From Cryptomeria japonica (taxonomy: Eukaryota > Streptophyta > Pinopsida > Cupressales > Cupressaceae): 64,000 nt of DNA. Location of the stretch: NCBI RefSeq assembly GCF_030272615.1, contig NC_081415.1, positions 264,230,925 to 264,294,924 of the forward strand, read 5' to 3'. Below are positions 1 through 13,469 of the stretch, piece after piece (within the stretch, counting starts at the first letter, position 1; the number at the start of each line of letters is the position of its first letter). The notes beneath the pieces were generated by a model. The model saw nothing but the letters and a program-made list of their open reading frames with translations. It was not told the origin of the DNA and ran no database searches. The position numbers were made by a program, and so were the translations under genes.

Positions 1-350
1 TTGTTCGAGCGAACTGTGTGTTCAAATGAAATTTTAAACGTATTTTTTTTGAACTGTGCGTTTTGGTTTTTAAAACCATTGGGTGGGGTTTGGAGGGCGG
101 GGAGCGGAGCTCCACCCGCTCCTCCTCCCCTCCCCCCGCATGTTCCCCTTTTTCCCCGCTCGCCCCCTTATCTCCTGCTCAGCAAACACTGCGGCTGCGG
201 CCCACGGCGGTGGCCGCAGGGCACCGCGGCACCTGCGGGCACCACCGTGAGCGCCGCCCGCGAGCCTTCACCGCCTGCGGCTAGGGCTTGGGCGCACAGC
301 CTTCCCAGTTGGGAGGTGGGCCCCGCCCTCGTCTCTTCCTTTTAATGCGT
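1..350. other. GC-rich retroelement-like segment at window edge
   Basis: Positions about 75-335 are strikingly GC- and C-rich inside AT-rich DNA. They can be translated on the plus strand as a Pro/Ala/Arg-rich stretch with no recognisable domain, and the segment is followed directly by T-homopolymer runs (about 345-410). A similar GC-rich stretch occurs inside the non-autonomous LTR element at 23,410-24,060. I read both as low-complexity retroelement interior rather than as genes. The left end is outside the window. Confidence 0.35.
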
Positions 351-3047
351 TTTTTTTTAAACATAGTTTTTTTTTAAATGGTTTTTTTTAATATATATTT
401 TTTTTATCATTCAAAAAAAAATGCATATGATATTAATATCATTTTAATGAAAGTTATTTTAATGTTAAGTGTTATTTAGTTTCTTAATTATGATTGAGGT
501 GGCTTTAATCTTGATAAAAGTTGATTGGATATTGATTAATTTTATAATGGAGTTTATAGGTGAATTAATTATTCAATCTCATTTCATGACTTATGCTCCC
601 TTCCTGATTAAGTTCTAAATCTGTTAACTTCGCAACTGAATATCATTGATTATATTCTGATTGATCTTGGATTAATAAATCTAGATCTCACCTTCTAGCT
701 GATTAGAGCACTTGGCTAATTGAGGTAGTATTGTTTAAAAATAATAGAGAATAGTATGTATTGGAAAATCGTTGAAATACGATGTAATTACTAATTGATG
801 ATAATATTATCGTAGAACATATCATTTGGGTAATTGAGAAGTAAGTGGAATATTTATCGTTGGGTATTTGAATTTAAACGATATGCTTTGGAAATGATTA
901 TCTCCATTTAGATTCTCCTTCTACATTTATATTTCCGTAATCCATATAATGCATCTGGGCTTGAGAAATAATACGAAACTATAGAGGTCGGTTTTAGACC
1001 AGTATGTTAATGATGTTTTGTTGGAGATTAAATATCTTATTTATTTGATTAATGGTTGTCTGAATTTTATTAATATAAATTGGTTTAAAAACTCATTATG
1101 GCTTTATATGTCTGTTCGATGCTTGAACCTTAGAGAGTTAGAAAACCAAGAACAACTTATCCCTTGATGAGGTAGATAACTGTAATCTGACTTAGATCTT
1201 GTAGAAAACTTGATTGACGTTTAATGTTTAGATCAATTTAGAAAGATTGCATCTGTTGAATATTGTCTTATCTGTTTATTGCCTTTGCGAGTTTTATTGT
1301 TGTATTCGCTTTTAATTATGAATTGGCAAGAGTGCTTTGTTTGATAGGACCCTGTCATATGGCTTGACTTGGGGTACCTGTTTCAGTCCTCGATTCCGAG
1401 TTGACTGTTGTATTGTGGTAGTGTCGTTGTTGATCATATCCTCTTTGTGTGAGTCGAATGATGATTTGTGGTTGACCATTGTTGGTCAGGTCTCTAGTTA
1501 GAGTACCGTTAGTAAGTGTGCATCTATGAGTCGTGTTTGACTAGATGATTGTTTCTCCTTCTTGAACTCCATTTGTCTGACCATGTGTATTCCTTGGTTT
1601 TGAGTTCGTCTGAGTTTAGTCTAGTGTCGTATGGGAAAGTGGCTTTCGATTGGGGGCCGCGCCCAAAGTGGCTGCTGGAAAACCCGTCGAAAGTGAGTCT
1701 AATAAGTGATAACCTAACAGCAGAATAGAATGTAATCTCTAAGTAAGATAATTGTGCCTCACACATGGGATGAGTGCTATCATAGATTCGACATGTTGTG
1801 AGAAGGCCTGAAATGGCAAACTACTATCCTTGTCTTCACAAGAGGATGTGTGGGTCCACATGAGGCTGGGATGGGCCGGAAGCTCGGATTAGGTTGCCAG
1901 GGTGACCCAGTGTATGGGGCCGGAACCTATGAAGACTTGCCATGGTAACCATACCAGGTTGTGTGATGACACTTGTCCCTACGTTCGCTAGTGTGTTGTC
2001 GTTTTGTCCTGTTTTGAGTACCTTTGTGGGTCGTCCTTTTGTCTCTACCCTTGTGAGTGTCGGTTCCATGTTAGACCTTGGGTGGTGATGGCTCAGTTTT
2101 ATGGATGCTCTTCTGGACTTATGTTTTTAGCTTTGATTATGTTCAGCTGGATCCTGTTCTTTTCAAGGATCGTTTATGTATTGATTGACCGATGCGGTCG
2201 TTTGAATATTGTTTATGTATTGCCTTGATGGCTGGATTGTAAATGGTGTAACCTCTTGTATTCTTAACTTTATTAATTATTAGAGGGGTCTTGCAGTTGA
2301 GCAGACCCAGAGATGTAGCCCTTTAGGGGTGAACTCCGAGATCATTATGGTGTTATGTGATGTATTCTCTTATGTTTCCTTTATTCAGCTTTATCATGTA
2401 TGATTAGCTTATGTTAGAATGGTTAAGTGGATAAACGGAATTAACTTTAAATGCTTTTATGCAGTTCTTTCTTGAATGCCATGTTGATCGAATGCTTAAG
2501 TGGTTTAGATGAGATTTAGCGTAGATGCTAGTATGCAATCGTCTTTTGAAATGCAATAAGTTGGAGTATGAATGAATGTATCTTAGAGTAATGGAATATA
2601 CTCAGTAGTTGTTAAGGAAATTAAGTATGCTTGAAAAGATCTCATACATTTATGATGAAATTCTAGTGTCTTAGAATATTAGATGTATGGCTTGTAATTT
2701 TTAAATGAAAAGTTTGAATGAGGATTATGAATAGATCTTAATGGATGAATCTTTGCTTGTGATTTGTATTTCCATCCTTTGAAAGAAATTATCCTGGTTA
2801 AGAATTATCTCGTGATTAAGATAATCAGTTTATTGGATTAATTGTGTGAGTTAAGTGAATTGTGTTATTTAAGTAATCTCGTTGGGAAACTCTTTAGGTG
2901 TTAGTTGATGTCTTCCGCTATGTAATCTGAATCTTTGATATCTTGTTATATCTTAATGTGGTGTAACTTTAAAAAAAATAAAAATTATTGCACTCTATTC
3001 TTGTGTTTTGGCTTAATCCCTTCGGGGTTTCCTAGCGGGGCATTACA
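351..3047. mobile_element. LTR-derived sequence with a clear LTR terminus at 3,047
   Basis: AT-rich sequence with no long ORF. It ends at 3,047 in GGGGCATTACA, the form expected for a plant Ty3/gypsy LTR end (TGTAATGCCCC when read on the other strand). The next base starts sequence homologous to 5,918 onward, so 3,047/3,048 is an insertion boundary inside an older repeat. I did not find the partner terminus, so the left limit of the LTR is unknown and may lie outside the window. Orientation is undecided. Confidence 0.55.
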
Positions 3048-5811
3048 AAACCAATAGCTACAAACTTGTCCTATATGATCTATTTATTACTTTTCTTAAT
3101 TTTGAGATGTATTTTTACTTCATCTATGTTTAAGAATATTTATGGACTAAAATTATTTAAAAAAACCTTAGTGGAGTTGTCAATATATCACAAGGGGACT
3201 TGTGCTCTAGGTGAACCCTTACGTATGTATACAAATAATCAAATATATAATCTTCAATCACATGTGCTCTTAGAAAACATTGTATAGAATTGGGTTCCTT
3301 TTAGTGCACCATTTAATTGTAAAAAGGAGATGATAATACAATTTTCCCTTCAAGTCATCAATTGATTAGAATTAATCCATTGAATACCTTAAAATACAAG
3401 GACATGAAGACATCATAAAAACATTTGTTAATCAACCTTAGGCATGAAGGGTGAAGGTTTGAAGTTGATCCTATTTGAATTTGGATGATATGAGACTCCA
3501 ATTACTATCATGATTGCACAACAACAAACTAGTCCGTAGACATAAAAGAGGCTAGGTTTTAGTGGATAACCTATGCATGGAAAACATGTGAGTATATGTG
3601 TAATTATCAAGTGGACTTTGCACAATCTTATGACATTTTTTAATATGTTTATGTATCAAATCACTTCCCTCAAAAGATACAAAACTAAATAAGCATGTGC
3701 ATGCAAATTTGGCCATTACACTAATTTTATATATAATGTCATTGTACACTATTTCTATTACTCTTGTAAAAAACAAGATCAATCAAGAGTATTCCCTAGC
3801 CATAAGGGTCTTCAAAATGATTAAGAATAAAGGTAAAGTTATGAATCTTTTTACATGTTTTTATAAGGGAAAATTTACCACTTAAATAGTTAGACTAAAA
3901 AAATAATTTAAAAAAATGAATAAACAATTGACATAGATATAAGAGCTAGCGTATATTTAATTTAAATTTAATAATTAAATTTTAGATAATGAAATATGCT
4001 ACTTGATATTCCGAGAATTGATTCACCACATTGCTAGAATTTTCAGATATTATCAAGCATCTCAAAATGTATACATTAACTATGCACTACTATATTCCAA
4101 ATATACAACTTCAAACTTGATCTTTGTCCCTAAGTGAACTAGCATGAAAACCTAAACTTGTACCCATGGGAATGAACTAACCCAAATTTGATTGTTTGGA
4201 TCTATATAACTTGACCCTTTAGGATGTTTGTTGAAGTGTGAGGGTCATATTCTACTTAGTTAAATACCTAGGATGAATAGTTCAATAAATTTGGAATAAT
4301 GGTTGAGTAAAACAAGCAAGTGAAATTACCTGAGATGATGTATTTTGATGTAATGCTTTGATGATGCTACTATGAATATTTTGTGAATGTTCTAAAATAA
4401 TATTCTTTAATGATTCCCAAGTAACCTTTATTATTTCTAACTTAATTTCAAATGAATGAATGAATTTTAATAAATACAACAACATAACACATAAATGCGC
4501 GTCAGTTCAACCCACAACAACTACTGAAAAGAACAACAAGATGTAAATTTGAATTTTGAATTTAAAAATTTTGAGGCTCAAATCTGCTTTAACATAAATG
4601 ACCTAAATACAACCCACTAATTCGATCCAATAAAGATCTAGGATATGAGATCAATCTCTAGAGACATGGAATGGTGGAATCTAGATAGAGTGATGTCATT
4701 AGTTGAATTCACATGAGAATATATCATTTGTAGATTTCTTAGTGCATTAAGGACACCCTAATCCAAGAGGACACAAAACAAAAGGGAAAAGAGAACTAAT
4801 ATACAATTTTCACCTTTACAACTTTAAATGAATTATTTAATGAAAATTTTTAAATATACACTAATAAGGATTTTTTACATTTATGTTTTAATGTTGGTTT
4901 GAACTAAAACAATAGAGCTGCCCCAAAATTGGTAATTTGTATTCCACAATAATATGACCTATATCACCTACTACATGGGACCATCTCTTTTTTTACATAA
5001 AGTCTCAAAAGTAAAATTAAAACAAATGTTAAATCTTTTTGTCATATATTTATTTTTATCTTTATACACTATATATATGCTAAATAAGAAAAAATCTATT
5101 TATATAATTTTATAAATGTCAAAATATTATACGTTTCCATGATTTTTACAAATGTTTTTTAATTGGATTTTTCATATTTTCCAATTTTACACAATACCAC
5201 TATATTGAAAATAAATAATATTAAACAAAATGTCGGTTTTCTATAATAAAACTCTTAAAGCTCAATAAATTACAATTCTTTATCAATTGAATAAGTTGTT
5301 CATTGAGATCTTAGACTTAAAAAGATTATATCCTATCTCATTCATAAGAGTTGTTTTAATTGCTAATATAATTTTTTGCTAATTTTTTATTGGATTTTTC
5401 TTGTTTTCCCAATTTTACACAATAGCATTATATTGGAAAAAAGGAATATTAAATAAAATGTAGGCTTTCATAATACAAGTCTTAAAAGATCAATATATTA
5501 CAATTTTATATCAATTCAATAAATTGCGCACTAAGATCTTAGACTTGAAAGAATATATCTCTTGTCCATATTTTTTGCTAATTTTTTTATTACGTTTTTC
5601 TTGTTTTCTCAAAAATTCAAAAGGAATATTAAACAAAATGTAGTTCTTTCTATAATACAACTCTTAAAATCTCAATAGATTACAATTTAATATCAACTTA
5701 ATAAGTTGTTCAATGAGATCTTTGACTTAAAAGATTATATCCTCTCTCTTGTCAGTGAGAGCTATTTTAATTACTATTTATGAGGATGACAAAATTCTAT
5801 GAGAACACAAG
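3048..5811. repeat. Dispersed 2.7-kb repeat, copy A
   Basis: The block is collinear with copy B (5,918-8,040 plus 11,817-12,430), starting with the ATAACTTG-like start and the CTATATGAT motif and ending in GAGAACACAA. Many substitutions and small indels separate the copies, so the duplication is old. No coding capacity or transposase signature is visible; the nature of the unit (DNA element, satellite-like unit or LTR) is unknown. Its left end is cut by the LTR ending at 3,047. Confidence 0.75.
5195..5811. repeat. Three tandem ~200-bp subrepeats inside copy A
   Basis: Three consecutive diverged copies begin near 5,195, 5,395 and 5,590. Each contains AATATTAAA-like, CTCAATA..ATTACAATT, a TTGAATAAG..TTCA block and GAGATCTTAGACTTAAAAG. 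The same triple arrangement recurs in copy B at 11,817-12,430, so the tripling predates the duplication. Confidence 0.7.
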
Positions 5812-5917
5812 GACTAGTCAAGATCTAAAGTTTAGAAACCTCGGGATCAATAATGGTAGATGATAGACTAGTAATCGCATTGGGATCATTTTTTTGCTAT
5901 CTTTGACTATCAAGGAC

Positions 5918-8040
5918 AAAACCACAACTATAAACTTGACCTATATGATATATATTACTTTTCTTCATTTTGAGTGATGTATTTTTACTTTGTCTATGTT
6001 TAATAATATCCATGGACTAATATTATTTATAAATACCTTAGGGGAGTTGTCAATATATCACAAGGGATTTGTTCTCTAGGCCAACCCTTATATATGTGTA
6101 CAAATAATCAAATATATAATCTTCAATCACACATGCTCTTAAAATCCTTGTATATAACTAGGTTCCTTTTAGTGCACCATTGAAGTGTGTAAAGGATATG
6201 ATAACCAAAGAATTTCCTTCAATTCATCAAATGATTAGAATGAATGCATTGGATACCTTAAAATACAAGGACATAGTAACATATTATGCAAACTTTTGTT
6301 AATCAACCCTAAGCATGAAGGGCGAAGATGTGAAGTTGATCCTATTTTAATTTGGGTGAGATGAGACTCCAACTACTACAATGATTGCACAACCACAAAC
6401 TAGTCCCTACACATGAAACATGGTAGGTTTTAATGGATAGTCTATTCATGGTAATACGTGAGTATATATGTGTAATTATCAAGTAGACTTTGCACAAACT
6501 TATGACATTGGTCAATTTGTTTATGTGGCATAGAACTTCCCTAAAAATATGTACAAAACTAAATGGAAAAAAGCATGTGCATGCAAATTTGGTCATTAAA
6601 CTAATTTATGTATAATGTCATTGTGCACTATTTTTGTTACTCTTGAAAAAAAAATAATAAATCAAGAGTATTCCCTAGCCATAAGTTTCTTTAAATAATT
6701 GAAGAATAAGGGTAAAGATGTTTGTTTTTTAACATGTTTTTATATGGAAAATTTTGCCACTTAAATAGTTAGGCTAATTAAATAACTAAAGCAATTGAAT
6801 AAACAACTATCATAGATATAAGAGCTAGGGTATATTGAATTTAAATTTAATATTTCAATTTTAGATGATGGAATATGCTACTTGATATGTCGAGAATTCA
6901 TTCACCACATCGCTAGAATTTTTAAGTGTTATCAAACAAGTGTTTCAAAATCTATACATAATTATGCACTACTACATTTCAAATCTACAACTATAAACTT
7001 GGTCTTTGTGCCTAAGTGAACTAGCATGCAAACCTACACTTGTATCCATAGAAATGAACTAACCATAATACGATTGTTAGGATCTATATAACTTGATTAT
7101 TTAGGATGGTTTTGAATTGTGAGGGTTGTATTCTCTTTCATTAAATACCAAGGATGATTGATTCAACAACTTTGGAATAATGATCGAGTAAAACAAGCAA
7201 GTGTGCAAAGGCCTAAGATGGTGTATATTGATGTAATGCTTTGATAATTCCACTATTAATATTTTGTGAATGTTCTAAGAGGATATTCTTTAATGTTTCC
7301 AAGTATCCTTGATTATTTCTAACTTAATTTCAAATGAGTGAATGAATTCCCTTAAATACAATATAACACATAAATATGCATAAGGTCAACCACAACAACT
7401 AGTAAAAAGATCAACAAGATGTAAATTTGAATTTTGAGGTTCAAATTTGCAATGACATAAATGACCTAGGTAAAGTCCAAACCCACTGATTTGATCCAAT
7501 ATGGTAAATCAAAGATTTAGGATATGAGATAAGGATATATCACTTGTAAATTTGTTAGTGCATTAAGGACACTCTAATCCAAGAGGACACAAAACAAAAG
7601 GGACAAGAGAATGAGTATGCATTGTTCACCATTGCAACTTTAAATGGATTATTTTATAAATTATATTAAAAACCTCTAATAGATTTTTTTTAAATATACG
7701 CTAACAAAAAGTTTTTACATTTATATTTTAGTATTGGTGTGGATTAAAACAATAAAGCTGCCCCAAAACTGGGAAGTTATATTCCACAATAATATGACCT
7801 ACATCACCTACTACTTGGGACCATCTCCTCTTTACATAGACTCTCAAAAGTAAAAGTAAAACAATTTTTAAATTCATTTTCTTATGTTTGACAATTACAT
7901 ATTTTTTTTTATCTTTATGCACTATATGATACTAAATAACAAAATCTTTTATTTATATAATTTTACAAATCTTAGAATATTGAACTAGTTTCCATTCTTT
8001 TTACAAAAAATTTATTGGATTTTTTATATTTTTTCAATTT
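5918..8040. repeat. 2.7-kb repeat, copy B, left part
   Basis: Homologous to 3,048 to about 5,185 of copy A in the same order. Homology stops at 8,040 in a T-rich stretch and resumes at 11,817, which brackets an insertion. The 106 bases between the two copies (5,812-5,917) have no counterpart in the window and may be the part of the unit that copy A lost. Confidence 0.75.
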
Positions 8041-11000
8041 TGTTGTTGCCTAATTTTCACTTCTAGCTCAATCAGGTAGAGTTGAGACAACATTTGCACT
8101 AAAAGATTAAAAGTACATATCTGATTATGCTAAGTGCTCATACAAGTAACAAATGCTACCAAATGAACAATAGATTCAATACAAGTGTTTTCAAGAAAGA
8201 ACAATTTACAACTTTGCATAGAAGGTTGCTTCCTTTATTCATGAATATCAAAAGTATAGTGTCCCACACAAGCTGTGGGAGTAACTCATTCAATGCATTA
8301 TGAAAATAAACTATACATTTATGGAAGAAATCATATTAAAGAGTAGGGATCCGTCATTGCCTGAATGACAAACCCTCGAGATTGAGTTGTCGCTTGTCTT
8401 CGTGCTCCTTCCACCCTATTGCTTTAGAAGTGTGTGCAAAAGATGAAAGAGTGGTGTTAGAGCTTAGGATGCTTAATCAATATATATGTAACATCTGCAA
8501 ATGCATAGTTGCTTTCATAAAACATTAAATAAGTAATAAAGAACAATGCACATGATCAAAGAAAAATAGAGAACCATCAACAGTATTCATGAAAATCTGA
8601 ACTTCATTATTTTATCTAGCATGTTTGTTCATTGTGTAGGTATAGGTTTGATGATCATCACTACAATAATTTACAAGTTCACACTGATATCATAGTAAGT
8701 ATAATATGTCGAGTAAAATGGGCTCCCACAAGGGTTGAGCCCAACATGCTAGCGTTCTTTGGTGTTTTGCCAGAGGTAAGTGTGCAATCACCATACCATT
8801 GTAATCTCATCAATCAACTATATATCAACTAGGACAGTGAATTGATGAACTCACTGTCATAAGAAACACATAATTGCTCAATGAGATTACAATGGTATGA
8901 TGATGCAGTGAAAAGAAAAGAAAATGAACATCATCATAGTAACCATGAGGGAAACATATAACTGTTTAGGGTAATGACAATTGTTCTTGCAATGATTAAC
9001 AATGTTCTATTAAAGGACAAACATCTTATCTTTTCAGATATTGCCTTTTGCCAATGACATTCATAATAAACAAGCAAAGCTTGAAGCTCTTTCATAACAG
9101 AATCACAGTGACTATTATAGAAAGCATAATTTGCAGTCTCAGAGCTTTCATGATTACAGAGAAAGAGAGGTATAGTGCACAAAGTATTGAAAAACCTTGA
9201 GCACAAATACAGTCATGAGACTGTTTGGAACAATGAGTAGTCAAATATTATGAAGATGTGTCAAGGGTAGTATATAAGATCAAGGATATAGATCATCTAT
9301 ATGAACAAAGATCAAGCATGATGAGCAACCATTGAGGGTCTTTCCCACAACCCTCAACAAAAACAAGACTACTACAACATATTGATAGCCAAATGAGAAC
9401 AGTCATATGACAAGCCATTAATAGAACATGTCAATTGTTCTCTAGAGATGATATAGTACCTTTGGTTAGTGAAGATCATCATTTTCATTACAGAGACATT
9501 ATGGTGTTTGTTGTTGACAGTGTGAAAGAATACATTATGTTGTTAGGACAGAGCATGGTTAGATCAACAAAGCATGAGAAGCTTTAGTCACAATCATATT
9601 TGACTGTCACAATCAACCAATGTATATTTCAAGAGCAACATAGTGGCATGACTCATTAAGATCAAAACATAGTGATGGATGATGATATAGATAACATATA
9701 AAGCAATCAATCAAGGATATTGATAAAGACAATAATACCACAGTGATGAAAATTGCCATCAATCACAGTGAAATGAACAAATGACAAGCTTAAGAAAAAG
9801 TCCATGATATTCTTTTCAATAAAATAGAGAGAATACATGATGCATATTCACTGTCATTCTAAGGATAGGGAATTCACAATCCATGCAATAGTATGACAAT
9901 GTGCATAGTCATAACAACCTATAATACACAAAGAAAAGGCCCTGAAAATCACAGTCGCCAGGCTTATTAGGTAATGTAGTGAAGGAGATCACCATGAAAG
10001 GCAAGTAACAATTAGCCCTAAGCATTCTCAAAGCAAACTCCTATAGCAATCTCAACATAGTGAGGGAATCACACATAGATCCGTTGAATACAATCAAAGG
10101 TATAATATGCAAATCCGTAAGGGAATAAAGCTCTTAGGTACCATGAACAAAAACCTAGAATAATCTTGAGGCAATCACAAGTATATATGTGCAGACAAAG
10201 CTTCAAGGATAATAGCCATATGATGATATACAAAGCAGTAATGTCACAAGATCTTCAAAATACACTCTCAACAATAAATACAGTGTCATCATTTGTAGCT
10301 TGAAGACCACAAACCATGGTGGAAAAAGACCAAAATGAGCTCGAAGCAGAAAAAGCTCATTCAAAAATGGAAATACTTACCAAACTCGACCTGCCATGCT
10401 CGAAACCCTGCAAACTTCCAATCATGGTGGCCTAAATGTTACCTTCAATTTTGCCAAAAACCTTGCAAACTTCCAAGCATGGCAACGCCTCAAGCAACAA
10501 GGAGATTAAGCATCAAATGTCAAAAGAGGAAATGGATGATTTAGGGTTTCTTTTACCCTATTTCATCGATTAGCTTAGCCATTTTTTTGCCTTTCTTTTA
10601 TTTTTCTCTCTCCTCAACTAATTCCCCCATGAGCCTTAGGGGTGATCGAATCTAATGTTTTGCATCTCTTTTGAATGCATAATATTTGTTAAGTGATTTA
10701 TATTTATCACTTGAATAAATATTATCAATGTAATTAATCTTTATTAAGTGATAAATTATAAATCACTTAACAAATATTATTTATGGATCAAATAATACAT
10801 GGATTTAAATAAATGTGAAATAAGAAATATTTATTAAAGTGAAGATTATAAATGACTTTATTAGATATTTTTCTTATTCACATTTATTGAGAAGTCAGAG
10901 ATATTATTGCATTTATGAGGGAATACATGCCTTGTTTGAATCCATTTAGAGACCATTTAATGCATTTTTAAGAGCCTTTATGACAAAGGATGAAGAGTCT

Positions 11001-11816
11001 TAACTTTTTTCTCAAGCACATGCCTTTTTAGGGTTGTTTAGGGACCTAAAAAATAGGTTTTTTGAGTATGCACAACCAAAGGAGCTGGAGTCCTAGTCTC
11101 ATACGACTACTTTGGAAAAGCATAAATATCTCCAAGCTTTCATTATTTGAGTTAGTTTTTGCTAGTTTACTTCTTGCAGCCTATAATTCACAAAGTTCTT
11201 TTTGCAGAAATTGATAAGCTTGTTACTCAGTTTTCAGAGTTTGATAGCATTATAACACTTTCTTGATAGTAACAGAGAATTTTCCTACTCAGATTTCCAG
11301 ATATTGTGTGTTTGGTGAATGACATAATTTCATGTGATAGATTTTTTTGTCCTTTTAATTGTGTCTCTATTAGCACCTTTATGCAAGAATGTATACTGAT
11401 TTGCAGGTTATAAGTTGTGTCTATGATATAATTAGTCTTAAGTTGGGAGAAAGAGTTTTTTCCCTCTCATGGTTGTGATTGTTTAGCCTCCTTATAAATT
11501 GTTGATGCAAATGTTATTAGTCTTTGAATTGTGCAAGAATATCCTTTGGTTACTGGTCATTCTGTGTGTTAGTAAGTTGTCCAAATTTCAAATTATCAGT
11601 TTGGTGTATCACCTTAGGAAGTATAGTTTCATTTCAGGTTTTCTTCCTTCCCTTTTACTTTGCAAAGGTTAGTTTAGGTGAAAAATCCATAAGAAGTAGC
11701 TTACTCTAGAGGCTCACTTCAAGTTTCAAACAACCCACAGGTTTAGGAGTGTTCCCTTGTTTCTCCTTAAAGCTAATTTTTGCAAATTAGCAAGGGTGCA
11801 TTTTTAAGAGATAACA
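8041..11816. mobile_element. 3.8-kb insertion with LTR-like ends (TGTTG...AACA)
   Basis: The limits are set by comparison of copies A and B: sequence contiguous in A near 5,185 is split here. The inserted DNA starts TGTTGTTGCC and ends GATAACA, so the ends are TG..CA with TGTT/AACA inverted. No gag, pol or transposase reading is visible over 3,776 bp. This fits a very long solo LTR or a non-autonomous LTR element. A clean 5-bp target duplication could not be assigned because the target site is a T run. Confidence 0.6.
10681..10778. repeat. Long AT-rich inverted repeat in the 8.0-11.8 kb insertion
   Basis: A perfect 22-bp arm at 10,681-10,702 pairs with 10,757-10,778, and an inner arm (about 10,703-10,713 with 10,746-10,755) extends the stem. 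A second imperfect inverted repeat lies at about 10,808-10,887. Both could extrude as hairpins. Comparable AT-rich palindromes lie in the LTRs at 16,8xx and 22,699-22,730. Confidence 0.8.
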
Positions 11817-12430
11817 TTTACACAATACCACTATATTGAAAAAAGAATATTAAACAAAACGTAATCTTTTTATAATAGAACTAGTAAAGCTCAATAAATT
11901 ACAATTCTTGTTCAATTGAATAAGCTGTTCACTGAGATCTTAGACTTAAAAAGATTATATCCTATCTTCTCCATGGGTGTTGTTTTAATTATTAATAAAT
12001 TTTTGCTATTTTTTTATTAGATTTTTCTTGTTTTCTCAATTTTTCACAATATCACTATACTGAAAAAAGGAATATTAAATAAAATGTAAGTTTTCATAAT
12101 ACAACTCTTAAAAACTTCATAGATTACAATTTTATATCGATTCAATAAGCTCTTCATTGAGATCTTAGACTTAAAGGTTATATCTCTTGTCCATATTATT
12201 TTCTAACTTTTTATTATATTTTTCTTATTTTCTCAATTTTACAAAAAGAATATTAAACAAAATGTAGTGCTTTCTATAATACAACTCTTAAAATCTCAAC
12301 AGATTACAATTTTATATTAATTGAATAAGCTGTTCGGTGAGATCTTAGACTTAAAAGATTATATCCTTTATCCCATGAGAGCTGTTTTAATTACTAATTA
12401 TAAGGACAACAAAATTCTTTGAGAACACAA
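11817..12430. repeat. 2.7-kb repeat, copy B, right part
   Basis: Matches 5,190-5,811 of copy A, including the three tandem subrepeats and the GAGAACACAA end. It is separated from the rest of copy B by the insertion at 8,041-11,816. Confidence 0.75.
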
Positions 12431-12479
12431 AATATACTGTTGATTAGAATACAAAGAACAAGTATAGGCATGCAGTTTA

Positions 12480-12610
12480 GTAATAGTTTACTATAATCTG
12501 AGCAATTTTGGTGCGGTGTTCGAGTCTCTTTATAGATGGGACGAGGTCACCTCTTTGTGGCCCCATCCCATCCCCCTCACCGAGTTGACCTGGACCTTTG
12601 TTCACTACCA
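12480..12610 (+). mobile_element. Possible SINE fragment
   Basis: A compact GC-richer stretch contains TGTTCGAGTCTC, close to a polymerase III B box, followed by a unique body and an A-rich end (CCAAAAAAATAAA). No convincing A box was seen upstream. This is a weak call; it could simply be an unrelated retroelement fragment. Confidence 0.25.
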
Positions 12611-13414
12611 AAAAAATAAACACAGCTTTTAATTTTCTCTTAACAAAATTTGCAGTTCTGCATATTTGACAATTCATTTAATTAGAAAACAGAAGACTAG
12701 CTCATGCAAGAAAAATAGTTTTAAAAACATGACATAATATCTGGTGGTTAACTTTCCACAATTCACATTCCCGAAAGAAAAAAATCATCTTCAAAATGCC
12801 TAATTACCAGCAGAGACATTATAGGGTTAATAATGAATAGATAAATATCCATTTATTTAAGAGAGACATCTACCAAAGGTGTCAAAAAATAGTGTGTACA
12901 ATCCAAACTATAGAGGAAACAAGAGAAATCGTTTGAATGATCCCATACATTCGTTCTTGTTGAAAAGCAGATTATTCCCATTTCCTGGATAGTGTGACAT
13001 TGTTGCATATTGATAGCTTTCCATTGAATACACTGGAAAGAGTGAGTAATGGATGGGCAAATGTAATTTTGTAGAGCCCTAAGTCATAATGTCCGAAAGA
13101 AAAGCAACAGTTACTATGTGCAGAGTAATTCCACTTTGGTTTGTGCAAAATGAAGCCTCAGACTCTGTACAAGTATATATGCATTATTAGAGCAACTATG
13201 CACCTTGGATTAAATATGAAATTTCAAAAAAGTTTGGCAGTTAAGCTACTGAAACAAGAAAACATTATAGCTGTCAGGAAAGCTTTTAAAATTTTAAGTT
13301 TCCATCTATATTACAGGAAATAATTACATGGTATCCAGACCTTCACTAGATACAATCTATAAACATGCAACCACTTTAATTCTGAACATTAACAAACCTT
13401 GGTGTTGGTTGACT

Positions 13415-13469
13415 TCACTGATCAACGGTATCATATTTGTGACCTGATATATTCTTAGGATCAAAACGG
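13415..13469 (-). CDS. ALIS: ALIS last exon (C-terminal tail)
   Basis: After the acceptor TTTGCAG the exon completes a split codon and encodes about 17 residues (RFDPKNISGHKY...) before a TGA at 13,417-13,415. It joins in phase to the preceding exon, which ends two bases into a codon. The tail is cytosolic and rich in polar residues, as usual for the family. The 3' UTR would extend below 13,415; no poly(A) signal was assigned. Confidence 0.7.
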
